64,000 nucleotides of DNA, taken from positions 1 through 64,000 of the forward strand of contig JADNRX010000287.1 in NCBI GenBank assembly GCA_015501595.1, given 5' to 3'. Numbering within the stretch: position 1 is the stretch's first letter; each line of letters starts with the position of its first letter. Shown here piece after piece: positions 1 to 10,633 of this stretch. The notes under the pieces were generated by a model. The model made no database searches and was not told where the DNA came from. It saw nothing but the letters and a program-made list of their open reading frames with translations. The stretch is from Hymenopellis radicata. Taxonomy: Eukaryota > Basidiomycota > Agaricomycetes > Agaricales > Physalacriaceae. A program made the position numbers and the translations under genes.

Positions 1-1839
1 AGGCTCTCTTCGATGGCTTCCCCCCGAAATGATGGACTTTTCGCTGTTTCAGAACAAGTATTTTACCGCACTGGATATATACTCTTTTGGGTGCACAATC
101 ATCGAAGTATGTGATTCAGTTTCAATGTCGTGCACGTCAACAACTCTGTTTTAGATATATACTGGGGAACCGCCGTTTTCGCATGTCACAAGGGAGGCAG
201 CATTGATAAACGAAGTCCTCGGTAAGAAGAGAAACCTCCTCGGCCGTCTACTGAATTGTTTCTTCGGACGAGCTATGGTCCCTGGTGATGTCGTGCTTGG
301 CTTTTACTGCTAAAAAGCGGCCTACCACTCATACTGTCATTTCATCATTGAAGGACCTCGCTGAGCGCATCGTACTTGGCTGAAGGAATTGCCTTGGTAC
401 AATGAGGGCCACGGTCAGCCTGAGGGCCAGGCAGTGTTGGAGGACGTTCTGGAGTGCACACGACCAGCGATGACATTCCACCTGGTGATGAGTTCTTAAA
501 ATTCTTTCCTTGTATCTGCAACCTTCCTGTTCGTCTGCCACCAGCAGGTATCGGCGTCTCGGAGGCCGTTCAATGCTTTATTGTTTTGCTCTCTTCCATG
601 GGGAGTGTGCGAATAATGGGGGGTCGTGTCCGTTCTGCGATGATCGACACTGGAACGGTGAAATTCGAAGGGGCGCAATTGGCACTTCTGCCTTCTCCCC
701 GGCATCCTGAAGCGCGCACCCAACATTACTAGGACAAATTCCAACGATTACAAGAATTTGCAGACCATCATTCATCGCGTGGATCAGCTGTCTGCATCGA
801 TAGGACAGTTCTTATCCTCTACTGTACTATTACACGCTAGTCTTCGCATAACGGGTAACGGGGGCCTGTGAAATGAAGAGTTCATGCTACCATAACACGT
901 AACGGCCAAAATTTGGCCCCAGGTAAGTCCCAAAAAGGAAATTTTTTAGAGCGGCGGCAATAGCCACCACTCCCGCCTGTCCATATAAGGAAATTGGACC
1001 CTGAATGAAGAGCAATGTCTGTGAAGAGTATGCGTAACGGGTAACGCCCCATGAAGACTAGGTTGTAATAGTACAGTACTGCGGAGCCAGTCAACCAGCG
1101 TCCGGATCTCATTCACCAAGTCCGGCACTACATGCGTAAACTTTACAAGATTCAATTTGCTGTCTCCCCCAACCCAGACATTTCGTTTGGCCTGGATCTC
1201 GCACAGCTACATCGTATCCTAGCTTCACGGCTCCCGCAGAACTTGGAGCAAAAACGCCCGAAGTTTCAATTTGTGCAGGACTTGGACACTGTCGATTGGT
1301 CCGATGGAACACACTGCATCTGCCGCGGTCATACTCTTTACCTTCTCAACTATGCCACCATTGAGTGTGAGGGTTGTGCGAAGATGTATCATGCCGGCTG
1401 TGTCTTCTTTCCTCAGGATCAGAATTCAACAACTCGGAAGGAGTTCATATGTCCTCTATGTTGTCTCCGGAAGGGCACCAAGTACGCGTACGCCGAGGTT
1501 CGAGTCTTGGGTCAGTGCAATTCGCCTTTGTCATGTCCTTTACTCACGTTTTTCATCGTAGATACGAGCGCCAACGCCCCTGTCGCTCTGGCAGAGGTTT
1601 ATGTCAACACTGAAGCCATGCTGGAACAATGCAGCCAGCTGATTCTGTACATGAACCTACCGCCGGTACGGAAGGCAACCGTGTTTGTGGAACTCGTGCG
1701 GGTGGTTTTCGGAAATTCCAATCCACCTAAAGTTTTTCCGCTTGCCCCAGACACAAGAAGAAGAAGAATGACATCCCAGCGAGCACCACATGTGCGCCCA
1801 GTCACACATTGCAGAGCACCACGGCCGTTGACGGTTTGA
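1..1839 (+). pseudogene. Decayed protein kinase / RING-PHD gene, copy 1 (5' end cut by window edge)
   Basis: The first 109 bases read as kinase subdomains VIII-IX (SLRWLPPEMM, then LDIYSFGCTIIE), followed by an intron at 110-157 starting GTATGT. After the kinase come a RING/PHD-like Cys-His cluster and a C-terminal PHD finger (CIC, CEGC, YHAGC, CPLC) in an open frame at 1132-1839 with an intron near 1511-1560. The reverse complement of 26273-27730 is a near-identical paralogue. Against it this copy lacks single bases near 212, 260, 381 and 463 and has two extra bases near 498, so the kinase-to-RING part is frameshifted. A 255-bp MITE at 822-1076 also interrupts an exon. The tail after about 1711 (PLAPDTRRRRM...) is probably the ancestral C-terminus, because copy 2 is cut there by a repeat. 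Judged a pseudogene; consensus errors could explain some, but not all, lesions. Confidence 0.8.
822..1076. mobile_element. TA-flanked MITE (255 bp) inside the kinase/PHD pseudogene
   Basis: Terminal inverted repeats start CTGTACTATTACA and match at 22 of 24 positions (left 822-845, right 1053-1076). The element is flanked by TA at 820-821 and 1077-1078. The paralogue at about 26910-26920 (minus strand) has the uninterrupted site with a single TA, which fixes both boundaries. There is no coding capacity. The interior carries CGGGTAACG motifs near both ends and a near-palindrome GGCCAAAATTTGGCC at about 907. TA duplication and CTGTA termini fit a non-autonomous Tc1/mariner-type element. Confidence 0.9.
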
Positions 1840-1849
1840 ACGTCACTTG

Positions 1850-2940
1850 CGAATCTCGCGCCTCGGGACCGTGGTGGGTTTCGAACACTGGCCCTGTCAT
1901 GGAAGCCAGCATCCGTCTACGGGCAACCATCGCGCCATGCCCCGAAGAGCACGACGTGAGGCACATCAAAGCTCGCAGATTCTAACAGTGTCAACCGAGA
2001 AAGACCCTGATTGCACTACTGCATTTGTACATACCAATCATTGTCGACGGCCGCGTTCTGAAGATCAGGATGACCAATAGCATTCCTCGTTGACGGTCAC
2101 GGTAGTCGTTGGGACGCGTTGTATTTCCATGTCCCTATTCCAACCCTATTCAATCCCTATCACAGAAATAAACTGGGCGACACCCGCAACGTAACGGTCA
2201 ACACCCGGATGTTGTCCGAAATCACCCGCACACTGTCCGAAACCTCCCGCAAACACATACAGACCCGCGCTGCATTAGAAGTCCCGGTCCATGTAGTGTG
2301 TTCCCCCTATAGCAAGGCACCACCACACTGCCTCGGTGGTGACGCATCGTGTAACCCATGTCGGCGGCGCCGATTACTGCAGCACAACATCCAGACAAGC
2401 AATCCTCGCACCATATCAAAAACCATGCCCTCGCTGAACAAGCAGTCGAGGTCCAAACCATTGCCCCCGCTGTACGAGCAGTCGAGGTCCAAGCACAAAA
2501 TGCCTCGCTACACGAGCAGCTGACTCCTGTACTATACTGACTTCATATCCCTCTATCCCGTCTTAGACTCCAATGTTTCGCTTTCAATTTTCTTCATATT
2601 AGCATCTTTGTCATCGCCTGCGCCTCTGCGCCGCGAATGCCGCCATAGTCAGTTTTACTACCCACCGCCTCTGCGCCGCCTTTACAGCTCACTTCGCCTC
2701 TGCGAGTGTAGCCCGGTTCGCGCCTCTGCGCCCGTCATGGCCAGTGCGCGCCTTTGCGCCGTCTCCCTACGCATCACCCAAGACCATATTGTCGCCATTA
2801 CCGTCTACATCATCTCAGCGCATAAGTAGGGCGCCATGAGCTCAACGGTGTTCTGGTTGACATTCGGGTTTATTCCGCTGGCCTTGTTTACTCCTAGTCA
2901 TCACATTAGTAGTCGGTTTTAGAATTAACATAGAGAACTT
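1850..2940. other. Gene-free stretch with short direct repeats
   Basis: I see no supported gene. Open frames at 1847-2080, 2119-2523 and 2608-2829 have no recognisable domains. The segment 2424-2500 contains a direct repeat around GCAGTCGAGGTCCAA. Confidence 0.5.
2604..2775. repeat. Imperfect GCGCCTCTGCGCC repeats
   Basis: A GC-rich tract contains about five spaced copies of a CGCCTCTGCG core, with one CGCCTTTGCG variant. No reading frame is kept across the copies. Function unknown. Confidence 0.6.
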
Positions 2941-2944
2941 GTGA

Positions 2945-3289
2945 GTCGCACCTGCGTACAGCGCATCAAAGTATTCAGGCGCGCCTCCATAGTTTCCGTT
3001 CGTTCCATGGATATGAATCACCGCTCTTTGAAACTGCGGAACATAACGCGCCAGCGCCCAGTCGCCAACAGTTTCAAGGAGAACAAGAACCTTATTCGTA
3101 TCCTATCGCGAGCCATTCGGGAGAGAAAAGTAGTTTGCCAGCGTCGTGTTGCTGCCGTTGGCATTCTTGATGTTGAAGTACGCCGTTTCTGCATCGGTGA
3201 CAGAGTCTGGCAGAAACTCCGGGAGCGGGACGACTGTCCCAGCATATTGCCGTGCGGAGGAGCGCGATGAAAACAAACGTAAATAACAT
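2945..3289 (-). pseudogene. Decayed gene for a possible secreted protein
   Basis: On the minus strand an ATG at 3289 opens a typical signal peptide (MLFTFVFIALLRTAICW). Shortly afterwards the plausible protein continues in another frame (GTVVPLPEFLPD, then NIKNANGSNTTLANYF). It meets an in-frame TAG at about 3103 and then continues in the same frame with KVLVLLETVGDWALARY and VIHIHGTNGNYGG to about 2945. The coherent composition on both sides of the stop and the frame change after the leader suggest a decayed extracellular protein gene. I do not recognise the family. An alternative is an unmodelled intron structure. Confidence 0.35.
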
Positions 3290-3299
3290 GGAAGCAGGC

Positions 3300-4051
3300 G
3301 TAAGGACACGAGGTGGTCCGGATTTTTATACCTTGTGCTCTGGAATACATATCTCACTGATATATATCGTCCACGGAGCATGGAACGGACAACATAAGGT
3401 CAGCCGCGATTCTGGAACTGAAAGCGTACGTCAGAACATGAGGCTTCAGGCACGCAGATTCCAATGAGAAATTGAATGTCATAGCTGTCAAGTGAGAGAG
3501 GCTGGGCCTGAGGAACCAAGACTCGGTGACGCGTGCGCAAGCGCGTCCAAGCCCCCGGCATACGAAACATCGCTTCCTCATAATAAACCGAGTGCGTGTT
3601 TGGCCCTTATCAGAGAGAGCCGGATGGTGTGGTAGAATAGTAGCGGCCTATGCGAATCAGGTAAGTGCCCGGCGGATAGAAAACAAACTAACACGGTCAC
3701 CTGAGCGAGAACATTTCGGATTTCTGACTGCTACGCGACTTTTAGAGGCAACAACTTCAGTCAAAAATCTGCCCCGACTGGAGGCCCTGCGCTACAACGC
3801 GCCCATTGAGGCTGACGCTTTCGACGTCTCCCAGCACTGACTCATTTTGAGCGCCATCAGGAAAATAGATAGAGCAGCGTCAGCAGCCTGTGTATCTCGA
3901 TGTAGTCTGAATAGTGCGCAAGTGCTTGACGGGGCAATGATAGCAGTGGCAAGAGCGGAGGTCATGATAGTAGGAGAGAAAACCTAAAATTAGAAGTCAG
4001 CAGTGGCTGTGTTCAGGCACGAATCTTGTTGTCTCTTGTTATCTGACCTTC
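3300..4051. other. No supported gene
   Basis: Only short unconvincing frames (for example 3526-3840). This probably holds the promoter and 5' UTR of the downstream homeodomain-like gene. A dinucleotide-poor, unremarkable sequence otherwise. Confidence 0.4.
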
Positions 4052-5997
4052 ATGACCCCACTTACCAGCACCAGCAGCACCTACCCTGACGAACCAGGGC
4101 CTTCTCGTCTGGCGACAAGTATATCGGACACCCTTTATTGTGCACGACCGAAGCTAAGCATAGCCGGAACCCACGTTCTGCAAAGTGTGCCAGTTTTCAA
4201 TTAAATCACTTTGTTCTGAATCTTTTGACTTTTTTAAACCAGACTTTATTGCCACTGTCTCGCAGCGTCCTACGGATACACAGAAACATGAGCTTCTAGA
4301 CCAGATTCTGGTGGGTACTCGATAGGAAGGGATTTCCTCCGTTAATGCACATGACAGGCACTTGGAGGCAATGAACATTATGACTTGGAAAAGGTATCAT
4401 TATGGTTCCAAAAGCACACTTCCACTAGTGCACCTACGAAGCGCGACAACGGGTCTGAAACAAAGGCCAGACTAAGTCAAGCTGGGTCTAAAGTCTTGAA
4501 GCGTACGTATTTCGCGTCGCGTTGCGTTCGTACCCGTTCCGACTCATCATCAGATTTCTTCGATAATGTTTCGCGTTTTCCAACGAAGGCGGAGAAGGAA
4601 ACCCTCTTAGCTGAGGTTCGGGTGCGTCGCTCGAGTTCATCCTGTCACTCCGATCCTCAACTCGCATAGGCCCTTCCTGATGATGGTCATTACAATATAG
4701 ACAGACTCACGACATGGTTTGTGAATCAACGTCAAAATCATAAGGATCCCACACAGCCCAGCGCAAAACGTGGACGGCCGCGGATACGCCAAGAGGCCGA
4801 CGCTCCTCGACCGAAGCTCACCGCTGAGGGCGCTCTGGTCCTAGAAAGTTGGTTTTTAGAGGAGCTCATCGATATCCGTTGACTCACTATGTTTTAGCCT
4901 TCTTAGCTACTGTATCCCAGACCCCAACCGACGCACAGAAACACGCTCTCGTCGCAGAAGTGTGCGCGTTGCCTGGCAATGAACAATGTACCTTCCACGA
5001 AATCACCTCATGGTTCAATTTGAATGGCTCGAGGCCTCGGCAACGTGGACGACGACCAACTGAGGTCAGCCAAATGCTAAAATGTACGTGTACGTATCTT
5101 TAATACGCGTCTCGCTAAGAGGACTTTCAACCAGTGTTCTTCGACACGGTATCTCACTACCCATCTAAAGCCGAAAGAGAAACCCTGCTAGCGCAAGTAC
5201 GTGCTCTTCCGGGGAAAGCAAACTACACGCAGGACAAGCTATCCCTGTGGTTCTCTACGCATCGTACAAAGACCGGCGTCGGTTCCCGACGACGTGGGCG
5301 GCCACGGATACAACGCGGCTTGACAGAACAAGTTGAAGACGACCTGACGGTCTTTATTCGCGAGACGCCCAATCCATCGGACGAGCTCCTTGGGGTATGG
5401 GCCCGTGCGCTGGGATGCGAGGTGGGCGAAATGAAAGTGTTCATTGAAAGGAAAAGGGCACAAAGGATGTTGACACCCGAGGTCGACGACGAATATAGTG
5501 AGGATGAAGAGGAAGAGGAGGTTACCGAAATCTCACAGCAGCCAACGACGCTTGTTTTCAAACCGTGGATTCCCCTTCAGTCATCTTCGACGGAATCGCA
5601 GCCCGAGTCTAGTGCGTCTCGGTTTAGGATGTGGACTCCCCCGGCGCGTCAGCCAACTCCGCCCTGCTCATCGACGGCTGATTTGGAGTTCAGCCCGATG
5701 TCTGTCTCTGCTTTTGCCTCCACGCAGGCATCTGACGCTGCGCCGCCTGATGAGGTACGTACACTGTCCGTTATCATTACTGCATAATTTACCGGGTTTA
5801 CATAGGTGGACGCAGATGCGAACGCGATAACTTTGACCTCCTCTTCCGAGACTTCTCCCTTTCACGAACCCTCAACTCCTATGTCCAGCTCCGAGTTTCT
5901 TGCGCGCTTCGCTCCCTACGAGGCTAAGATGAGGAGTATCATCGCGGACTGTCAGCTCCTTACCGTCCACTGTCCAGAGGCTGCTGCTGATGGTTGA
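4052..5997 (+). CDS. Protein with four tandem homeodomain-like modules and AT-hooks
   Basis: Eight exons (4052-4184, 4243-4310, 4358-4502, 4554-4621, 4670-4847, 4898-5083, 5135-5754, 5806-5997) join into one 529-codon frame. Four modules share the pattern F-x3-VS-x2-P-[ST]-x5-L, then ALPG or a variant, then a helix ending in WF (LEKVSLWFQKH, IDRLTTWFVNQRQ, FHEITSWFNLN, QDKLSLWFSTHR). The last helix resembles homeodomain recognition helix 3. Modules 2-4 are each followed by an AT-hook-like motif (KRGRPRIR, QRGRRPTE, RRRGRPRIQ). Each module begins just after a phase-1 intron, and modules 1 and 2 also share a phase-0 intron that 3 and 4 lack. After module 4 comes a fifth, more canonical homeodomain-like stretch (ELLGVWARALG, then MKVFIERKR), an acidic run and a Ser/Pro-rich tail. 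Probably a nuclear DNA-binding protein; the family assignment is inference. Confidence 0.75.
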
Positions 5998-6014
5998 GAA
6001 CAAGGGTGGAGATG

Positions 6015-6175
6015 ACGGCACGACTGGCCAACCCGCCAGAATCAGTCGTCCTCATCCCTCAGGCCTCAGGCCTCAGTGCGTGTTACCCTTCGAAAGAGTG
6101 ATCTCAATTCCAGGAGCTGTACGTGGCTGAAGGTTCAATAAACGGTGTCGAACAAGTGAAGGTCAAATCAAGTGC
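6015..6175. repeat. Duplicated spacer block, copy 1
   Basis: The sequence from the 3' flank of the homeodomain-like gene to the 3' end of F-box/TM gene A (motifs such as CAATAAACGGTGTCGAAC and GTTACCCTTCGAAAGAGTG) recurs in inverted orientation at about 24757-24880, upstream of F-box/TM copy B. It contains AATAAA-type polyadenylation signals. Confidence 0.8.
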
Positions 6176-6176
6176 G

Positions 6177-7496
6177 CTAATACATTTCAATCGTCTCTTG
6201 TATAAATTCTAGAAGTCGTTTCAATGCTGCTAATGCTATAAATATTTTGAAGCCATAGAAGGCGAGGCGCAGGAGAAAGAGAAGGCTTGTCGTGATTAGA
6301 TACACAAGGAAAGTTATTATGGAGAAAACAAGACCTATGAGAAACTGGACGCTTGTCGTGACGAAGCTCAGAAGGATGGTCAGGATAGATACAGAGACAA
6401 GAAATGAATGCTTCGAGCAGAAGCAGAAGATCAGGCCTGTGTACCCAATGGCGAACAAAGGCCAGCGGTGCATGATGTACAAATTCACCGGCACGGCGAG
6501 CAACACGTCCAGGATGCGTTGACCGTAGAACGGCTGGATATCTTGTTTTATATGAAAGCACTTTGGCCTGTCGTATAAAGGCGATAGCGGACGGTGTTTG
6601 ACATCGTCCCACCAATGCCTCAAGTAGTCGACCAAAATGTCTACACTTCTATCAGCAAAAGAAGGCCTCTCAACAAAGACGCGCTTACAGACTGAATAAT
6701 ATCCAACAGCTGCCCTTTTGAAGTACAAATTCAGATTCACAGACCCGAACCTCGGGAACGGCTCCGGTTCCCATGATACGGCCAACGCCAGGACGTTGTC
6801 GCATTCAAGTCTGAGAGAGTCGCAAATATCATCCGCATCGGGTGGAAAGCCATATATGTCGATGTCGATGTGGCCGTCAAGGGCGTCAATAGCAGCCCGA
6901 GTCAATTTACGTCGGTACCTCCGTTTCCATCCCTTCTCCGGTTCAATGCGATACCCCAGATCAACGCGCCATTCCGCGTTGACAGTGGTGTGCCCATCCA
7001 GGCGGACACGAAGCTGCGAGTACGTAGAAGAACCGACGGTCCGGCTGGTAGTAATAGCCTCGAAGATGATATGGGTGGCTGCAGGAAAACACAGATGCAC
7101 GCCGCTGAAGGAAGAGTATTGTAGTTCGGAAATGATCTTTTTGTAGGTGACCATCTCCGCGTGTTGGTCCCAAGTCTGCTCTGAGGGAAGCCCCCAGTTG
7201 TAGTCACGCAGGTCGACTTTTTGCACAATGATGCTGCGCGTCTTCACGGCAAAGCGGCTGGGGACGTGGACGTGGGATCGTCCCGTGCTGATGATGCGGA
7301 GGAGGTAGTGGAGGTACTGCATGCTCGGAATGTAGACGTCTCTTGACGCGATCATGTCGTACGACGCGCGCCATTCGCGATTTACGAGGGGACATGCTTT
7401 CATGAACTGTATTCGCTGCCATGCGTTTAACGCATCGTGCCAGGCATTCTGAAGGATTCCTTCGATCAGTTCTGGGGGTAACTGAGGTATTGGCAT
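6177..7496 (-). CDS. F-box-like protein with C-terminal membrane helices, copy A
   Basis: The frame opens MPIPQLPPELIEGILQNAW, an F-box-like start, followed by FMKACPLVNREW and a long unassigned middle. The C-terminal third is very hydrophobic, with about three to four predicted membrane helices (around IGYTGLIFCFCS, VSILTILLSFVTTSV, VFSIITFLVYLITTSLLFLL). Copies B (24983) and C (43155) are paralogues. Copy C has an intron after YYSF; the matching place here (6641-6688) is a 48-nt GTAAGC...TAG segment without a stop, so the open frame reads through it. Spliced, the protein is 423 residues. A 5' UTR intron ending CACAG just before the ATG is conserved in all three copies. Likely a membrane-tethered F-box-like protein of unknown target. 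Confidence 0.75.
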   Translation of the reverse strand: MPIPQLPPELIEGILQNAWHDALNAWQRIQFMKACPLVNREWRASYDMIASRDVYIPSMQYLHYLLRIISTGRSHVHVPSRFAVKTRSIIVQKVDLRDYNWGLPSEQTWDQHAEMVTYKKIISELQYSSFSGVHLCFPAATHIIFEAITTSRTVGSSTYSQLRVRLDGHTTVNAEWRVDLGYRIEPEKGWKRRYRRKLTRAAIDALDGHIDIDIYGFPPDADDICDSLRLECDNVLALAVSWEPEPFPRFGSVNLNLYFKRAAVGYYSVCKRVFVERPSFADRSVDILVDYLRHWWDDVKHRPLSPLYDRPKCFHIKQDIQPFYGQRILDVLLAVPVNLYIMHRWPLFAIGYTGLIFCFCSKHSFLVSVSILTILLSFVTTSVQFLIGLVFSIITFLVYLITTSLLFLLRLAFYGFKIFIALAALKRLLEFIQETIEMY

Positions 7497-7788
7497 CTGT
7501 GTGAGCGGATCAGTACGAATATGCCGTCTTTTGTTATTGCTTACTGTCTAATGGCTGATGATGGTAGGAAGCGAAGGATGGGAATGACCGGGAAACCGGA
7601 CCGATAGGCCGTAGTTATGCGTGACAGGCAACGTGTCACAATGGCCACTCGAATGCGGCAAGCTCAGACACAGCCACCCGCCTTGCTTCCTGCCACCATC
7701 ATCGTCGTCGTCGCCGCTCTCCGCCGCTGGGCTCACTGCTTAACATCTCTTGGTTGGATATCGTCTACTAATCTGGGTCTTTTCTATC
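7497..7788. promoter_or_regulatory. Shared divergent promoter region
   Basis: A 292-bp gap separates the divergently transcribed F-box/TM gene A (minus) and the Spt2-like gene (plus). It includes the F-box 5' UTR intron. No clear TATA box is seen. Confidence 0.45.
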
Positions 7789-9004
7789 ATGGCTACCAGC
7801 TTCGAGAGCCTAATCGCTGTCGCCAAAGCGCAGAAGGAGCAAAAGGACAAGGGTCTAGAAGCTGTGAAGCTGGACAAAGAGCGGCGAGAACGAGAGAAAC
7901 AGCGAAAGCAGCAGGAGGATGAACGTAAAGAGCGTGAGCTCGCTGCCAAGATGCGGCAGCGCCATTTCGAGGCCCAGAAACGGGACGAGGAGCTGAAGCG
8001 GAAGCGGGAGGCCCAGGAAAAGGCAACCGAGGCAGCACGGCAAAGGCAGCAGCAGGAGGAGCGCGATGCCCTCATACATGGTCCGAAACGAGCGAAATCT
8101 GCAGGTCCGGGTTGGCCGTCCAAGCGACAGCGGACGTCGGACGACGACGAGGGCGAGGCACCCGGCGGGAATTTCCTGACTCGGGAGGAAAAACGAGAGC
8201 GCCAGAAGGCGGCCATGTTTCGCTCGTCGTCGAGTATCAAGCGCAGCTCACAGGTTGGGAAAGGCTACGGCAAAGCGGGAAGGGCATTACCCGGTGGGGC
8301 TGTAAACGTCTTGGCCACGTCGTCGTCGTCGAGCTCCGGATCGGGCTCGGGCTCGGTGAAGGAGCGGTTGATGCATGCGCCCAACCAGCTCATCAAGCTA
8401 AACACCGTTAAGCGTGACATGCGCACCATCGACGAGATTGTCAGCGACCTACACCAGAAAAAGACGCTTTCTGGTGACCAGGCCAAGTCGTTTGACGATT
8501 GGTTCGGCGACAACAAGAAGAAGGCAAGCACGCCCGTCAAGGCATCTCCCCGTGAGTATGTTCCATGTTCTCCCAACTCATACTTATTTCTTCGCAGAGC
8601 CCACTAGCAGTAGTACCGCTACCAAGAAATCGACGCCAGTACCTCCTTCGCGGCCTCCCTCTGCCCCTAGAACTGCATCGAAGGCATCCAAGCCTGCTCC
8701 TACAATGTCCAAGAAACGGCCCCGCTCCGAGTCACCTGCGCCACCGCCACGAAAGTCGTCTGGTGGCGGCGGGTCGGCTGCTATACGCAGCATGGTGTGG
8801 GAGGCAATGAACTTTACGAACAAGGGACGCCCATCTGCCCAGGAGGTTTACAGCGACGACGAGGATATGGAGGCCGATGCCTTTTCCGTCGTTGAGGAGG
8901 AGGAGATGAGCGCACGGATTGCACGGCGCGAGGAGGCTGCGGCCCTTGCTGAGGAGCGCCGCCACGAGGAGGAGAAACGCCGCAGGAAGATGGCGCGCCA
9001 GTAA
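7789..9004 (+). CDS. SPT2: Spt2-like chromatin protein
   Basis: Two exons (7789-8551, 8598-9004; intron GTGAGT...CGCAG) encode 389 residues. The N-terminal 110 residues are a highly charged Lys/Arg/Glu coiled-coil region; the middle is Ser/Pro/Lys-rich. The C-terminus has the SPT2 domain signature: IRSMVWEAMNFTNKG, an acidic DDEDMEADAF block, then EEEMSARIARREE and a basic tail. Spt2 proteins bind DNA and H3-H4 during transcription to recycle histones and repress cryptic initiation. The ATG at 7789 was chosen because the frame upstream starts only with TTG. The domain order and acidic-basic C-terminus match the family well. Confidence 0.9.
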
Positions 9005-9328
9005 TTAGGAGGATCCGGAGGACCAGGACGGTACCATACACTATTACACATTACGCTCTGGCATTTATACACACACACACACATCCATCTTCATTTGTAA
9101 ACTGTACACATACCATTCCGCACTGCACATCATATCGCTTTCGTATCATATCTTTATGGCTAGGATAGAGGATTACATTTCTTTCCAATGCATGCTTTAT
9201 TTAATCTTGTAATTCAATGTGGCGCAGAAAGTAGTTATAATTGTACGAGCCAAATATGAGTAGCAAGTTTCAGACTCTAAGTGACTGCTAACTCCGAACA
9301 GTACCCACATGAACTTGGCATTATGAGG
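9005..9328. other. Convergent intergenic region
   Basis: 3' flanks of the Spt2-like and seven-helix genes. It contains a short (AC)n run at 9068-9080. No gene seen. Confidence 0.6.
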
Positions 9329-10633
9329 TCAGTTACTGGGCGCGCATCCGAAGTCTGAAGGACTCAGATTCGCAGTTCCATGCAAACTGTCATCATCATG
9401 GGCGTATTTAATCCTGTCTGTGCTGTCAGCGTAGCGTTCAATATTCTCCTCGACTTTTATCTGAATAGTGGGAGTTTCCGTATCTCGACCTCGAGCATTC
9501 AGGTTGACTGGGGCTCTGATGACAGACAGAGGAACCAGTGACGAGGTTGTACGGTCAAAATCGATCTTCTGACTAGCCCGAATGATGATGAGATTGAAGG
9601 CGATGCCGACAATTTGAACTTCCTAGAAGACCATGAGTAATTTGAACAGAGTCGAAGTAAGAAATTTGACCAACAACGTCAGAGGTGAAGTATGCGGCAT
9701 TACTTCCGCCGATGTAAGTCCCGCAAGCAATCACTGCAACGGCGGTATACATTGCCCCAGCCTCGATAATGATTATCATAGCCCGTCTTAGATTGCTGCG
9801 GGGCCGCGCTCGAGTAAGAACGGAGCTTCCGGTCTCCGAGCCTGAGCGATACGTGTATAGCGAACTCTCCCTGTCGACTTTCCAGAGTCGTAGAACAATG
9901 AGAGCTATGCAGAGAACACGATTAGTAAAGAGGAGATGCCCGAGTGAGTGGATCGTCCTTACAGGTGGCGGTGATGTTCAACGTGATGGTCAGAACCCAA
10001 AAGGCCGTAATGAGAGGGCTCAGTTTCGCTGCGACGATCAGCGTCCGAATGCGAAGTGTCTCTTCGACGTAGATGATCCAGATATCCAAGGCCATCCCAG
10101 TCAACCAGAGTGTTAACGGAAAGGCAATGACGAGCCATGCGCGCTCGTACACAATCCAACAGCGATAAATCTTGAGCCTCCCAGTCAGCAAAGGAGGAGT
10201 TAGTCGTTGTAACACACACCAGCATTCCATCTCCGATCGTCGTCTGGAAGACGACAGTAACAGTCTGAAGAAGAACGCAGTTAATGACAGAAGATGATCC
10301 GCGACGCTCGTCCCATACCCGCATAATATTGATCCAATCCGATATCTGACTGAAATCCCCCGTGGGCCCATCTTCACCACTGTAGAACACGAATGCCTGG
10401 ATGTTGTGCACGACGCTAAGAGCAACATCCAAGGTGGCGAAAACGAAAAGCAGTATTGCCACAACCAGCATGGGCCAGTTGATACTTCTCAGCGACCGCC
10501 AGCCTGACCGCGACGTGTCCCGAAGAAGGATGGCGATGCATTGGACAAAAGTAATGAGGAAGAAGCCGAGAAAGACGCTTTCGAGAAACATGCCGAGGAG
10601 TTGAGCTTCAGTAATAGGCATGGCGTCGGCCAT
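9329..10633 (-). CDS. Seven-helix integral membrane protein
   Basis: A multi-exon minus-strand gene from the ATG at 10633 (MADAMPITEAQLLGMFLES) to a TGA at 9331-9329. Hydrophobic segments in order are LESVFLGFFLITFVQCIAIL, MLVVAILLFVFATLDVALSV, a helix around TVTVVFQTTIGD, LVIAFPLTLWLTGMALDIWI, LITAFWVLTITLNITATC, a helix around YTAVAVIACGTYIGG, and IVGIAFNLIIIRAS, giving seven likely helices and a polar cytoplasmic tail. The KIYRCWIVY motif before helix 4 and the overall layout are typical of an abundant agaricomycete membrane-protein family of unknown function. Receptor activity is only an inference. Exon boundaries in the middle (about 9800-10330) are approximate. Confidence 0.7.

Noticed and set aside
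2119..2523. 134-codon plus-strand frame
   Set aside because: Dominated by short direct repeats and without domains or splice support.
7740..8240. 166-codon minus-strand frame opposite the Spt2-like gene
   Set aside because: Ser/Arg-rich low-complexity shadow of the Lys/Arg/Glu-rich coding strand, which has a recognisable SPT2 domain.
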